From Chitinophaga filiformis (lineage in GTDB: Bacteria > Bacteroidota > Bacteroidia > Chitinophagales > Chitinophagaceae), in assembly GCF_021646545.1 (NCBI RefSeq), contig NZ_JAKIRP010000006.1, positions 310,001 through 374,000 of the forward strand: a stretch of DNA of 64,000 nt. The letters run 5' to 3'. Below, one piece after another: positions 52,058 to 62,531 of the stretch (its first letter is position 1; each line of letters begins with the position of its first letter). Under the pieces are notes generated by a model. It was not told the origin of the DNA, made no database searches, and was given only the letters and a program-made list of their open reading frames with translations. The translations under genes and the position numbers were made by a program.

Positions 52058-53488
52058 TCAGCACTCAGGAAGGCTGATAGGTATGTTTACGGCCAGACCG
52101 CCGTCTGAAGTTTCCTTGTATTTGCTGTTCATATCCAGCGCGGTGTCCCACATGGTTTTCACCACGGCGTCGAGTGACACCTTTGCCAGTTCGGGGTTAC
52201 TTTGCAATGCCAGCTGAGAAGCGGTAATAGCCTTGATGGCGCCCATTGTATTTCTTTCGATGCAGGGCACCTGTACCAGTCCGCCGATAGGATCGCAAGT
52301 CAGGCCCAGGTGATGTTCCATCGCTATTTCAGCAGCCATCAGCACCTGTCGCTGGGAACCGCCCAGGCATTCTGTAAGGGCTGCAGCTGCCATTGCAGAA
52401 GACACGCCGATTTCCGCCTGACAGCCACCCATAGCGGCCGAGATGGTAGAGCGCTTCTTGAAGATACTACCTATCTCAGAAGCGGTGAGCATGAACTGCA
52501 TGATCTTTTCATCATGGTAGCCGTCGCAGAAGGTAATGAAGTACTGCAATACTGCCGGTATCACGCCCGCAGCGCCGTTAGTAGGAGCAGTCACCACTCT
52601 GCCGAAAGAAGCATTTTCCTCATTCACGGCCAGTGCAAAACAGCTCACCCAGTCAAGCGTATAGGCAAAATGGTTACCACCCTGCCTGATAGCGTTGATC
52701 CAGGAATCGTAGTCCGTATATGTATTTCCCTTTAATAATTTTTTGTTTAGTGCAGCGGCGCGTCTTGCTACACGGAGGCCGCCGGGCAATTCTCCCGCAG
52801 TATGACACCCCCTGTAAATGCATTCTTTCATTACGCGCCAGATATTCATCACGCCTGCCCTTGTTTCTGCTTCCGGGCGCCAGGCCTGCTCATTCTCCAT
52901 AACCAGTTCAGAAATGGAATAACCTGTTTTGATACACCACTGCAACAGTTGGCGGGCGGTATCTATCGGGAATGGCAGGTCTACCTGTGAGGCAGCCCCC
53001 TGGTTTTCTCCTTCTTTCACAACAAAGCCACCACCAATGGAATAGTAGGTGGCTGCCTGCTGTTCATCATCTTCAAAGGTAACCAGGAAAGTAAGTGCGT
53101 TGGGGTGAAAAGGTAAAGATTCATCATACAGGAAAGTGATATCCTGGAAGGGATCAAAAGGAATAGCGTGGCTACCTCCCAATAACATGGTCTTGTTACG
53201 GCGGATGTCATCCATTTTACTATTGATCTTGTTGACATCGAAAGTTACCGGATCATCTCCGCAAAGTCCTAACTGTACCGCAATGTCTGTACCGTGGCCA
53301 TGCCCGGTTTTTGCCAGGGAGCCATATAATAAAACGCTGACTTGTTTAACGGAACTGAGTTTTCGCCCTGTAGCCTGCACTTCCCGCAGGAACTGAAGAG
53401 CTGCCCGCCATGGGCCTAACGTGTGTGAACTGGAAGGACCTACGCCTATCTTGAAGATGTCAAATACCGAAATGCATTCGTGTGCCAC
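52058..53488 (-). CDS. sdaA: L-serine ammonia-lyase, single-chain iron-sulfur type
   Basis: Deaminates L-serine to pyruvate with a [4Fe-4S] cluster. The 476-residue protein is the fused type: the beta domain at the N-terminus (SVFDIFKIGVGPSSSHTLGPWRAALQFL) and alpha domain at the C-terminus with cluster cysteines in GGCQAEIGVSSAMAAAALTE, LTCDPIGGLVQVPCIERN. A Bacteroidota-typical start MAHECISVFDIF. Single gene. Confidence 0.96.
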   Translation of the reverse strand: MAHECISVFDIFKIGVGPSSSHTLGPWRAALQFLREVQATGRKLSSVKQVSVLLYGSLAKTGHGHGTDIAVQLGLCGDDPVTFDVNKINSKMDDIRRNKTMLLGGSHAIPFDPFQDITFLYDESLPFHPNALTFLVTFEDDEQQAATYYSIGGGFVVKEGENQGAASQVDLPFPIDTARQLLQWCIKTGYSISELVMENEQAWRPEAETRAGVMNIWRVMKECIYRGCHTAGELPGGLRVARRAAALNKKLLKGNTYTDYDSWINAIRQGGNHFAYTLDWVSCFALAVNEENASFGRVVTAPTNGAAGVIPAVLQYFITFCDGYHDEKIMQFMLTASEIGSIFKKRSTISAAMGGCQAEIGVSSAMAAAALTECLGGSQRQVLMAAEIAMEHHLGLTCDPIGGLVQVPCIERNTMGAIKAITASQLALQSNPELAKVSLDAVVKTMWDTALDMNSKYKETSDGGLAVNIPISLPEC

Positions 53489-53585
53489 TACTTATAATTT
53501 AAGCAAATTTAAGGCATTCCGCATATCCAAAAATCCACACATAACCTGAAAAACATACCTGCCTGAGCCGATCAGAGAATGGCTA

Positions 53586-53622
53586 AAAAACAAGTCCCGC
53601 CTGAGCTGGTCAGAGCGGGACT
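53586..53622 (-). terminator. Terminator of the FKBP gene pair
   Basis: AGTCCCGC and GCGGGACT pair across a 14-nt loop; on the minus strand TTGTTTTTT follows. A related copy of the stem-loop interior (CTGAGC..TCAGAG) occurs 30 bp away. Confidence 0.75.
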
Positions 53623-53649
53623 TTGTCGATATAAGTGCAGAGTACAATA

Positions 53650-54153
53650 CTATGGATTGGTGACGTCGGTCAACTCGACATCGAAGATCAGGACAGAGTT
53701 AGCTGGAATGCCCGGATTCGCAGCCGCACCGTATCCGTAGAAGGAAGGAAGATACACTCTGATCTTACCGCCTTTGGTGATCTTTGTCAAAGCAAACTGA
53801 AAACCTACGATCAGGCCTCCTGCCGCTCCCAGGTCGCGTGGCGTAGTACCGGTAGAATCAAAAACATGACCGGACAACAGTTGTCCTGTATATAATGCTT
53901 TTATTTTGGTCGCGACCGTTTTAACACTGTCTACACCGTTACCAACCTTGGAAATGTGATAGAAAATACCGGAAACGGTATCCTGTACAGCCGGCAGGCC
54001 AGTACGTTGCAGGTATGCCTTGATGCTGTCTACATCTCTGTTGAACTGTGGTACCGGATCATAAGTCTGGTCGTCTTTACTGCAGGCTGCTAACAAAGCC
54101 ATCATCAATACTGCTCCCAGCAGGAAAAATCTCCTCATGCTTAATTTTTTCAT
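53650..54153 (-). CDS. FKBP-type peptidyl-prolyl isomerase lipoprotein
   Basis: A 167-residue lipoprotein (signal MKKLSMRRFFLLGAVLMMALLAAC, lipidated Cys24) with an FKBP domain near the C-terminus: ALYTGQLLSGHVFDST, GFQFALTKITKGGKIRVYLPS, YGYGAAANPGIPANSVLIFDVEL. ATG 54153 is chosen because it starts the lipoprotein signal. Catalyses proline isomerisation of exported proteins. Paralogue of the adjacent gene at 54203. Confidence 0.9.
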   Translation of the reverse strand: MKKLSMRRFFLLGAVLMMALLAACSKDDQTYDPVPQFNRDVDSIKAYLQRTGLPAVQDTVSGIFYHISKVGNGVDSVKTVATKIKALYTGQLLSGHVFDSTGTTPRDLGAAGGLIVGFQFALTKITKGGKIRVYLPSFYGYGAAANPGIPANSVLIFDVELTDVTNP

Positions 54154-54202
54154 TGAAATGCTCAGATTTTTATAATTATCAGTGATTAGATACGGAAGGA
54201 AC

Positions 54203-54703
54203 TCATTTAAAGTCAATTAATTCAACATTGCACACCAGGATGGTATTGGCGGGAATGATGTTACCTACGGGCACGTTGCCGAAGGCCAGCCGTGAAGGGA
54301 TGATCATAAAGATCTTACCTCCCCTGCCTATTTTCTGCAGGCCGAGCTGCCAGCCTACGATATGGTCTTTCAGTGCGCGGCCATCAAAATCGGTATCTCC
54401 GAAAGAGGCGTCGAGCAGGGAGTCATTCAGGTTGGCACGGGTATAATTGATAGTAACCACTGAATTCAGGTTTGCGCGGGTAGAATCACCCGGATCCTCT
54501 ATATTGAAATAGAGTCCGCTGAAATCATGTTCCATGGTGAGATTGTGATTGCTGATGTATTTCTGGATAAGGCTATCCTGTTGCACTATTGATCTTTCAA
54601 CATCATTGTAGGCATCGGCATTGGAATATTCATCCTTAGTGCAAGCCGTCAGCAGGAACACCGGCAATAAAAAACAAAAAGTGGCGCGTAAAAATGCGTT
54701 CAT
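54203..54703 (-). CDS. FKBP-type peptidyl-prolyl isomerase lipoprotein (paralogue)
   Basis: A 166-residue lipoprotein (lipobox LTAC, lipidated Cys21). The FKBP domain includes TINYTRANLNDSLLDASF-like, GWQLGLQKIGRGGKIFMIIPSRLAFGN and IPANTILVCNVELIDFK. The usual YG-x-G near the active site reads LAFGNVPVGN, a shortened flap. Start 54703 gives the lipoprotein signal. Together with 53650 it forms a two-gene unit 49 bp apart. Confidence 0.88.
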   Translation of the reverse strand: MNAFLRATFCFLLPVFLLTACTKDEYSNADAYNDVERSIVQQDSLIQKYISNHNLTMEHDFSGLYFNIEDPGDSTRANLNSVVTINYTRANLNDSLLDASFGDTDFDGRALKDHIVGWQLGLQKIGRGGKIFMIIPSRLAFGNVPVGNIIPANTILVCNVELIDFK

Positions 54704-54746
54704 ACAGTTATAACGGAGAAACGGGGCTAAAGTTACAGGAAAGGGA

Positions 54747-54788
54747 ATAAAAACGGAAAGGGTGTCCACCGGTTGGCAGACACCCTTT
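54747..54788 (-). terminator. Terminator of groESL
   Basis: AAAGGGTGTC and GACACCCTTT form a perfect 10-bp stem around a 12-nt loop; on the minus strand the T-rich TCCGTTTTTATT follows. 24 bp past the groL stop. Confidence 0.85.
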
Positions 54789-54811
54789 CGCTATATTTTT
54801 GGATACTACTA

Positions 54812-56446
<1,635 letters not shown>

Positions 56447-56504
56447 AATAGCTTGTGTTTTTTTGTTTTGTGTTTTGGTTTGCCTGTTATGTCAGCGTGA
56501 TTGA

Positions 56505-56786
56505 TTAAACAATAGCTAAAATGTCAGACTCACGCATGATTAAGTAATCGCCGCCTTCAATGCTGATCTCTGTACCGGAATATTTACCATACAATACAGT
56601 ATCGCCAACTTTTACAGTCACCGGCTCATCTTTCTTACCAGGACCGGCAGCTACTACCGTACCTCTTTGTGGTTTTTCTTTTGCGGTATCAGGGATGATG
56701 ATACCACCAGCTGTTTTTTCTTCTGCGGCTGCGGGTTTCACGATCACCCTGTCAGCTAAGGGTTTAATACTTAAATCTTTTGCCAT
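56505..56786 (-). CDS. groS: Co-chaperonin GroES
   Basis: A 93-residue subunit: LSIKPLADRVIVKPAAAEEKTAGGIIIPDTAKEKPQRGTVVA with mobile loop, YGKYSGTEISIEGGDYLIMRESDILAIV. ATG 56786 (MAKDLSIKPL) is the proper family start; a longer in-frame extension would reach into the control region. First gene of the groESL operon. Confidence 0.98.
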   Translation of the reverse strand: MAKDLSIKPLADRVIVKPAAAEEKTAGGIIIPDTAKEKPQRGTVVAAGPGKKDEPVTVKVGDTVLYGKYSGTEISIEGGDYLIMRESDILAIV

Positions 56787-56829
56787 ATAATTATACTTTT
56801 TAAAAAGGTAAGATGAAGATTTATTGTGA

Positions 56830-56855
56830 CTTGGCACCTCGATAATTGTGCCAAG
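56830..56855. promoter_or_regulatory. Inverted repeat upstream of groS
   Basis: CTTGGCAC and GTGCCAAG (8 bp, perfect) are separated by 10 bp, 44 bp ahead of the groS start. The arms resemble the core of a CIRCE element (TTAGCAC..GTGCTAA), but spacing and outer bases differ, so HrcA control is only a suggestion. Confidence 0.5.
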
Positions 56856-57002
56856 GCATTTTGATAGTCAAATTTTCAGTCACTAACGGGAAGACTCATC
56901 GGGCACACTGACAAAAATGCCATTTTTTCAGCAAAAACCTGACAGAATCTGCCGTAAGATAGGAATTACCAATTAAGAATTCCTAATTCCCCATTTTTCC
57001 CC

Positions 57003-57010
57003 TAGCTTTG
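57003..57010 (+). promoter_or_regulatory. -7 promoter box of nusB
   Basis: TAGCTTTG, an exact TAnnTTTG, 27 bp before the nusB start. No TTTG at the -33 position. Confidence 0.5.
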
Positions 57011-57037
57011 CGCCCTCATACAGTTCTTGATTATAAG

Positions 57038-57967
57038 ATGATTAGCAGAAGAAATATCCGGGTGAAGGTCATGCAGACCCTTTATGCCCTGGAAACGATG
57101 GAACCAGGTACCGTTAAGCCGGGCACGGCTACCAGTTTACTGAACGAGAAACTGGACCAGACCAGTCAGATCTTTACATACCTGTTATACTGTCTCTCAC
57201 AGGTAGCACAGTATGCAGAAATCGACGCGCAGACACGGGCCTCCAAACATCTTCCCTCAGCAGCCGACCTGCAGGTAAATACCAAGATCGCCGGAAATGA
57301 ATTTATTTTCCAGATAATCAACGACAAAGGCTTTCAGGTAAACCTGGAACAATGGAAACTCAAACACCTTCCTGAGCAGGACCTGATGCGTAAACTCTAC
57401 AATACGCTCACCGCCACAGACATTTACCAGAATTATATAAAAGATCCTGCCCGCAACAAAGCCAGCGAAAAGGAGATCATGGAATACGTCTATAAAGAGA
57501 TCCTCTCTAAAAATGAGCTGTTCATCCAGCACATGGAAGACAATTTCCTGCACTGGGGCGACGATGCCGATATGATGGACCTCCTCGTAGCCAATTACAT
57601 GCACAAGCCGCACCTCTTCAACTTCCTCCAGCTGATCAGCAAGGAAAAACTGGAATATGCGCGCGAACTGCTGCTGACAGTACTGGATAAGAAGGAATAC
57701 TGCCTGGAGCTCATTAAACCTAAATTACAGAACTGGGACCCTGAGCGTATCGCCGCAGTGGATATGTTGCTGATGGAGATGGGTGTATGCGAATTCCTGT
57801 ACTTCCCTACCATCCCTACCAAGGTGACAATCAATGAGTATATTGACCTGGCCAAGGCATACAGCACCCCGCAGAGCGGACAGTTTGTCAATGGTATCCT
57901 GGACAATATATTGAAAGACCTCGATCAGGCGAATCAGATAAAGAAGGTAGACCGTACAAAAAAATAG
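57038..57967 (+). CDS. nusB: Transcription antitermination factor NusB (long Bacteroidota form)
   Basis: A 309-residue protein. The N-terminal MISRRNIRVKVMQTLYALE and the C-terminal NusB fold (ILSKNELFIQHMEDN, WDPERIAAVDMLLMEMGVCEFLYFPTIPTKVTINEYIDLAKAYSTPQSGQFVNGILDNI-like) mark NusB; the middle is an insertion typical of the phylum, doubling the usual ~140 residues. Aids rRNA transcription with NusE. ATG 57038 is used; an upstream frame starts at a TTG in the promoter. Heads the nusB-DUF1573-yajC-coaE-SNF2 series. Confidence 0.94.
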   Translation: MISRRNIRVKVMQTLYALETMEPGTVKPGTATSLLNEKLDQTSQIFTYLLYCLSQVAQYAEIDAQTRASKHLPSAADLQVNTKIAGNEFIFQIINDKGFQVNLEQWKLKHLPEQDLMRKLYNTLTATDIYQNYIKDPARNKASEKEIMEYVYKEILSKNELFIQHMEDNFLHWGDDADMMDLLVANYMHKPHLFNFLQLISKEKLEYARELLLTVLDKKEYCLELIKPKLQNWDPERIAAVDMLLMEMGVCEFLYFPTIPTKVTINEYIDLAKAYSTPQSGQFVNGILDNILKDLDQANQIKKVDRTKK

Positions 57968-57968
57968 C

Positions 57969-57976
57969 TATTTTTG
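57969..57976 (+). promoter_or_regulatory. -7 promoter box before the DUF1573 gene
   Basis: TATTTTTG, an exact TAnnTTTG, starts one base after the nusB stop and lies 18 bp before ATG 57995, so the message leader would be about 12 bases. Confidence 0.5.
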
Positions 57977-57994
57977 GGCCGAACCCAATACTAT

Positions 57995-58438
57995 ATGAGA
58001 AAAATATTCTTTTACCTGATAGCCGGAAGCCTTGTGGCAGGCGCCTGTAATTCAAATGCCGGTAAAACCGGTGACCAGGAAACAGCCGCCACCACTATCA
58101 CGGAGAATGCGAAAGGTACGCCGGTGATCACTTTTGATGAAATGGTCCACAACTTCGGCAACATCACCGAAGGCGAAAAAGTGGAATATTCTTTCAAATT
58201 CACGAATACCGGCGACAAAGACCTGCTTATCACAGACGCTACCTCCAGTTGCGGATGTACTGTGCCAGACTGGCCGAAAGAGCCTATCAAACCGGGACAA
58301 AGCAGCTACATGAAAGTGGTGTTCAACAGTGCAGGAAAAGAAGGATATACCGAAAAAGAGATCATTATCAGAGCCAATACGAAACCGGAACAGGTGCAGG
58401 GACCCAAGATCCAGTGCACTATCCTGAAGCAGAAATAA
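57995..58438 (+). CDS. DUF1573 lipoprotein
   Basis: A 147-residue lipoprotein: MRKIFFYLIAGSLVAGAC, lipidated Cys18. The DUF1573 domain is clear in ITFDEMVHNFGNITEGEKVEYSFKFTNTGDKDLLITDATSSCGCTVPDWPKEPIKPG, an Ig/ASH-like fold with the conserved SSCGCT. Role in the envelope is unknown. Between nusB and yajC, which is a common Bacteroidota order. Confidence 0.92.
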   Translation: MRKIFFYLIAGSLVAGACNSNAGKTGDQETAATTITENAKGTPVITFDEMVHNFGNITEGEKVEYSFKFTNTGDKDLLITDATSSCGCTVPDWPKEPIKPGQSSYMKVVFNSAGKEGYTEKEIIIRANTKPEQVQGPKIQCTILKQK

Positions 58439-58523
58439 GCTGACGCGACATTAGGATACGGTATCAATATTGCGGGACAATAAGAAACAAGAACAACTAA
58501 ACAACAAAATACAACTTAATACG

Positions 58524-58877
58524 ATGTACACTAACATGCTGAACGTTTTACTGATGGGTGGCGGTGCACCGGGCGCACAAGGCGGCGGTGGCTTCCAGTT
58601 CATATTTATTGGCGGTATGATCCTGGTGATGTGGTTATTTATGATCCGCCCTCAGACTAAGAAAGCAAAAATGCAGAAAGACTTCATCAGCAATCTGCGT
58701 GAAGGCGACAAGATCGTTACCATCGCAGGTATCCATGGTACTGTGAAGAAGATCAACGATGATGGCACGCTGAAAATCGAGGTGAGCGCAGGTACTTACC
58801 TGACCATCGAGCGTTCTGCTGTAAGCATGGAATACACTACTGCTCAACAGAAAGCTGCTGCAACACCTGCAAAATAA
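58524..58877 (+). CDS. yajC: Preprotein translocase subunit YajC
   Basis: A 117-residue inner-membrane protein: one helix (FIFIGGMILVMWLFMIRPQTKKAK, the family signature MxRPQxKK) followed by a cytosolic domain (LREGDKIVTIAGIHGTVKKINDDGTLKIEVSAGTYLTIERSAVS). Accessory to SecDF. ATG 58524 gives MYTNMLNVLLMGGG; a longer frame adds charged residues not seen in the family. Confidence 0.95.
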   Translation: MYTNMLNVLLMGGGAPGAQGGGGFQFIFIGGMILVMWLFMIRPQTKKAKMQKDFISNLREGDKIVTIAGIHGTVKKINDDGTLKIEVSAGTYLTIERSAVSMEYTTAQQKAAATPAK

Positions 58878-58897
58878 TTGCTGTCTACAGATAGCGC

Positions 58898-58931
58898 ATC
58901 CCAAATTCCTGACGGAGTTTGGGATTTTTTT
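58898..58931 (+). terminator. Terminator after yajC
   Basis: ATCCCAAA and TTTGGGAT form an 8-bp perfect stem with an eight-T run. Transcripts from nusB probably end here; coaE begins 15 bp later. Confidence 0.8.
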
Positions 58932-58945
58932 TGGAATTTGGACGT

Positions 58946-59542
58946 ATGTTAAAAGTTGGTATTACAGGCGGTATAGGCTCAGGCAAAAGCACAGTGGCGA
59001 AGATCTTCGCCATACTCGGCGTTCCCGTTTATTATGCAGATGATGCAGCCAAAACGATCATGCAGACAGACGAGCTGCTGATACAACAGGTCAAGGAACA
59101 TTTCGGCAACCACATCTACGATAGCAACAATGTGCTGGACAGGGCCGCATTGGGAAAGATCGTTTTTAACGATAAGGATAAACTGGAGTTACTTAACTCC
59201 CTCGTACATCCTGCCACCATCCGTCACAGCGACGAGTGGGCCGACCGTCAAACCGCCCCCTATGTGCTGAAGGAGGCCGCTCTCCTTTTTGAATCCGGTT
59301 CCTTTCAGTACCTGGATAAATGTATCGGCGTATCAGCACCCCAGCCACTTCGTATACTGCGGGTGATGAAGCGGGATAACGTCAGCCGTAACGATGTGCT
59401 GGCGCGGATGTACAAACAGATCGATGATAATATCAAAATGAAACTGTGCGATTATGTGATCCGTAATGATGAACAGGAAATGGTCATCCCCCAGGTGCTG
59501 GCATTGCATAACACACTGCTGCAGCTGGCCGCGGACAATTAA
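58946..59542 (+). CDS. coaE: Dephospho-CoA kinase
   Basis: Last step of CoA synthesis. A 198-residue P-loop kinase: MLKVGITGGIGSGKSTVAKIFAILG, YYADDAAK, LNSLVHPATIR and APQPLRILRVMKRDNVSRNDVLARM. ATG 58946 gives the standard start. Separated from coaD (37919) by 20 kb. Followed by a SNF2 helicase 27 bp later. Confidence 0.96.
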   Translation: MLKVGITGGIGSGKSTVAKIFAILGVPVYYADDAAKTIMQTDELLIQQVKEHFGNHIYDSNNVLDRAALGKIVFNDKDKLELLNSLVHPATIRHSDEWADRQTAPYVLKEAALLFESGSFQYLDKCIGVSAPQPLRILRVMKRDNVSRNDVLARMYKQIDDNIKMKLCDYVIRNDEQEMVIPQVLALHNTLLQLAADN

Positions 59543-59569
59543 CCCTATCAATTATAACCATATTATTAC

Positions 59570-62449
59570 ATGGGGAAAACCATCACACAAGGCAATAACA
59601 ACAAACATAAAGCAACGCCTGTATTGTTGCTGGAACTACAGTCCAATCACCCTACCCCGGTGAAGATCAGTGCAGGCATACTGAAAGAAGACGCGGGCGG
59701 CCGTACCTGCCAGCGCATGCCCCTGAACGATAAAAAGTCATTGTCCATCTTCAATACCCTGCCGGCTGGTGTACAACATTTGTTGCAACCCTGCACGCAG
59801 GAGGCGATGGTCTACAAAGAGCTGCAACTCAAGGAAAAATTCCGGGACAATCCCGTGAAAGCCCTTACCCTGCAACAATTCGTACAGGAAGGTATGCAGC
59901 AATACCTCTATCACACCCTCCAGCAACTGCGGCCGCTGACGCCGGTATTACCCTGGTATACCATGATCACGGACGACAGTATGCTGCTCAAACATACACG
60001 CCCTGCCACGGTGAATAATTTTCCACCGGTGCTCTCTTTTGAACTGCGACGCACGCCTGCAGGCACCCTGCGAGTGGCAGCACTGGTTACCATCAACGGA
60101 CAGGCTTTCCCACTCTCCGATTTTGAGCATTACGGATTCGTGCTCCGAAGCCGGGGAGAACTATTCATCCTCCCTCCTGCCGCGGCTACCGCGCTTGAAG
60201 AGTTTCCCGGCGGATTTAAGGACATTCCCACACACGAGGAAGCGGCCTTTATCGAACATACCCTGCCCGCTCTCAGTCAGCAGTACAGCGTTGATAAGAG
60301 CATCCTCCTGCAAAAAGAAATCATCGATACACCACCGGAATGTAATATCTGGCTGAGTGAACTGAATAAGTCCTTCCTGGTACTAACGCCACAGTGGCAG
60401 TATGGGAACTTCAGCATCGAGGATACCAATGAACCGGTCATCCTCAAAACAGAAGGCGATATCCAGTACGAGATCAGGCGCCATGTTGAGGCAGAAAAGG
60501 AACTGATTGCCTTCATCCGTGCCCTGCATCCCCGCTTTGCCCAGCAGCGGAACGGTTATTTCTACCTTCCTTTCGCAGATGCAGAGAAAAGTCAGTGGCT
60601 GGTGAAATGCTACCGCAAACTGACAGACCGGAACATCGGCGTATACGGCATGGACCAGCTGCAGCATTTCAGGTACAACACCAATGTGCCCGTCATGGAC
60701 GTGCGCTGGCATGGCGATGACAAGGATAGCTTCGACCTCGAAATAGATGTACACTACGGCGACATTCCTGTAGCGCTGACAGACATCCAGAAAGCATTAC
60801 TGCACCGGCAGCCACACCTGCTGCTGAAGGACGGTACCATCGGCGTCATTCCCGACGAGTGGCTGCACAAGTATGACCTCTTATGGAAACTGGGCCAGGT
60901 CAACAAAGACAAGCTGAAACTGTCACGGCTGCATTTTACTGTGGCCCAGGAAATGCTGAATGCCCAGGGTACGGTAGTGAAGGAAAATGCTGTGGAGCAA
61001 TTACAGCGCCTGCAGGCAAAATCGGCTGAACACTTCCCTGTACCAGCGGCTATACAGGCCCAGTTGCGCAGTTATCAGCAGGCAGGTTTTGAGTGGATGT
61101 GCCTCCTCGACGCTATGCGCTGGGGCGGGTGCCTGGCAGATGATATGGGTCTTGGTAAGACCCTCCAGACCATCACCTTCCTGCAACATCTTTGTGAGAA
61201 ATATCCCGGAGAGACACACCTGGTCGTGTGCCCGACCTCCCTTATCTATAACTGGCAGGCCGAACTGCAGAAATTTGCCCCCGGCCTGCGGTACACCGTG
61301 TACCATGGCGGCAACAGACAGTACGATGCAGCACACTGGAAACAGCAACAGCTGATCATCACCAGTTATGGCACGGTGCGTAGCGATACGGCCGTCTTTA
61401 CGACACATGTATTCGGGTACGTGGTGCTGGATGAAAGTCAGGTGATCAAGAATCCATCTTCCCAGACCACCAAAGCGCTACAGGTTCTACAATCGCGCAA
61501 CCGCCTGATATTGAGCGGTACGCCGATCCAGAACAACACTATGGACCTCTATGCGCAGATGAACTTCGCCAATCCGGGGCTACTGGGCAACCAGGCTTTC
61601 TTCCGCTCGGAATTTGCCATGCCTATTGACAAATATGCCGATGCCGAAAAGGCAGGCCGGCTGCGCAAACTGATCTATCCCTTCCTGTTACGGCGTACCA
61701 AAGAACAAATTGCACAGGATTTGCCAGATAAGACGGAGATCATTATGTGGTGTGAGATGGGTGAGGAACAGCGGAAAGCTTACAACCGTATCCGCGACCT
61801 GTACAAGCAAAAACTCATGCAGCGCATTAATGAGGAAGGAATGGCAGCCAGCACGATCTATGTACTGGAAGGCCTGACCCGTCTGCGGCAGGTATGTAAT
61901 GCTCCGCAACTGGTGGCGGAAGAGTCGCATGTAACCAGCTCCGTCAAGCTGGACGAACTGATGCGGGAGATCAGCGAGAACACCGGTACGCATAAAGTAC
62001 TGGTATTTTCCCAGTTTACGGGTATGTTGCAGCTCATTGCAAAGTCGATGGAAAGTGAAGGACTCCCCTTCTTTTACCTGGATGGCAGCACCAAAGCAGA
62101 GCACCGGCAGCAGCTGGTGAACCAGTTCCAGGAAGACGAGAATATCAGGGTGTTCCTTATCAGCCTGAAAGCCGGCGGCGTGGGTCTAACCCTGACGGCG
62201 GCCGATTATGTGTATCTCGTAGACCCCTGGTGGAACCCCGCGGCAGAGCAGCAGGCTATTGACCGTACACACCGTATCGGGCAGCAGAATAAAGTTTTCG
62301 CTTATAAGATGATCTGTAAAGACAGTGTGGAAGAAAAGATCCTTGCCTTGCAGGAACGGAAAAAGATGATCGCAGATGACCTGATCAGTGAGGATACCGG
62401 TTTCGTGAAAAAGCTGACAGAAGAAGATGTGGCATTCCTGTTCAGCTGA
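59570..62449 (+). CDS. SNF2-family DNA translocase
   Basis: A 959-residue protein. The C-terminal ~470 residues form the SNF2 motor: Walker A DDMGLGKT (Lys530), motif II DESQ (621-624, where DEAQ/DEGH is common), SGTPIQNNTMDLYAQM, LRRTKEQIAQDLP, FSQFTGML and the arginine-finger region GVGLTLTAADYVYLVDPWWNPAAEQQAIDRTHRIGQ. The N-terminal ~480 residues are a Bacteroidota-type extension with no SWIM zinc finger. ATP-driven remodelling of DNA-protein complexes; target unknown. Next to coaE; no restriction or defence partner. Confidence 0.93.
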   Translation: MGKTITQGNNNKHKATPVLLLELQSNHPTPVKISAGILKEDAGGRTCQRMPLNDKKSLSIFNTLPAGVQHLLQPCTQEAMVYKELQLKEKFRDNPVKALTLQQFVQEGMQQYLYHTLQQLRPLTPVLPWYTMITDDSMLLKHTRPATVNNFPPVLSFELRRTPAGTLRVAALVTINGQAFPLSDFEHYGFVLRSRGELFILPPAAATALEEFPGGFKDIPTHEEAAFIEHTLPALSQQYSVDKSILLQKEIIDTPPECNIWLSELNKSFLVLTPQWQYGNFSIEDTNEPVILKTEGDIQYEIRRHVEAEKELIAFIRALHPRFAQQRNGYFYLPFADAEKSQWLVKCYRKLTDRNIGVYGMDQLQHFRYNTNVPVMDVRWHGDDKDSFDLEIDVHYGDIPVALTDIQKALLHRQPHLLLKDGTIGVIPDEWLHKYDLLWKLGQVNKDKLKLSRLHFTVAQEMLNAQGTVVKENAVEQLQRLQAKSAEHFPVPAAIQAQLRSYQQAGFEWMCLLDAMRWGGCLADDMGLGKTLQTITFLQHLCEKYPGETHLVVCPTSLIYNWQAELQKFAPGLRYTVYHGGNRQYDAAHWKQQQLIITSYGTVRSDTAVFTTHVFGYVVLDESQVIKNPSSQTTKALQVLQSRNRLILSGTPIQNNTMDLYAQMNFANPGLLGNQAFFRSEFAMPIDKYADAEKAGRLRKLIYPFLLRRTKEQIAQDLPDKTEIIMWCEMGEEQRKAYNRIRDLYKQKLMQRINEEGMAASTIYVLEGLTRLRQVCNAPQLVAEESHVTSSVKLDELMREISENTGTHKVLVFSQFTGMLQLIAKSMESEGLPFFYLDGSTKAEHRQQLVNQFQEDENIRVFLISLKAGGVGLTLTAADYVYLVDPWWNPAAEQQAIDRTHRIGQQNKVFAYKMICKDSVEEKILALQERKKMIADDLISEDTGFVKKLTEEDVAFLFS

Positions 62450-62495
62450 TAATCACGCCTTTCCGCCTGAAAACGCATCCCTTCCGGCGAAGGCT

Positions 62496-62527
62496 TTTGA
62501 ACTTGTACGCTAATTTTCGAATATTTG
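62496..62527 (+). promoter_or_regulatory. Promoter of the GH5 gene
   Basis: TTTG (62496-62499) and AATATTTG (62520-62527), one mismatch from TAnnTTTG, are 20 bp apart. The start codon follows after 4 bp, again implying a nearly leaderless message. Confidence 0.5.
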
Positions 62528-62531
62528 CGCT

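Noticed and set aside
56830..56855. Canonical CIRCE element
   Set aside because: Only the GCAC/GTGC core agrees; spacing and outer bases are wrong, so it is kept only as an unassigned inverted repeat.
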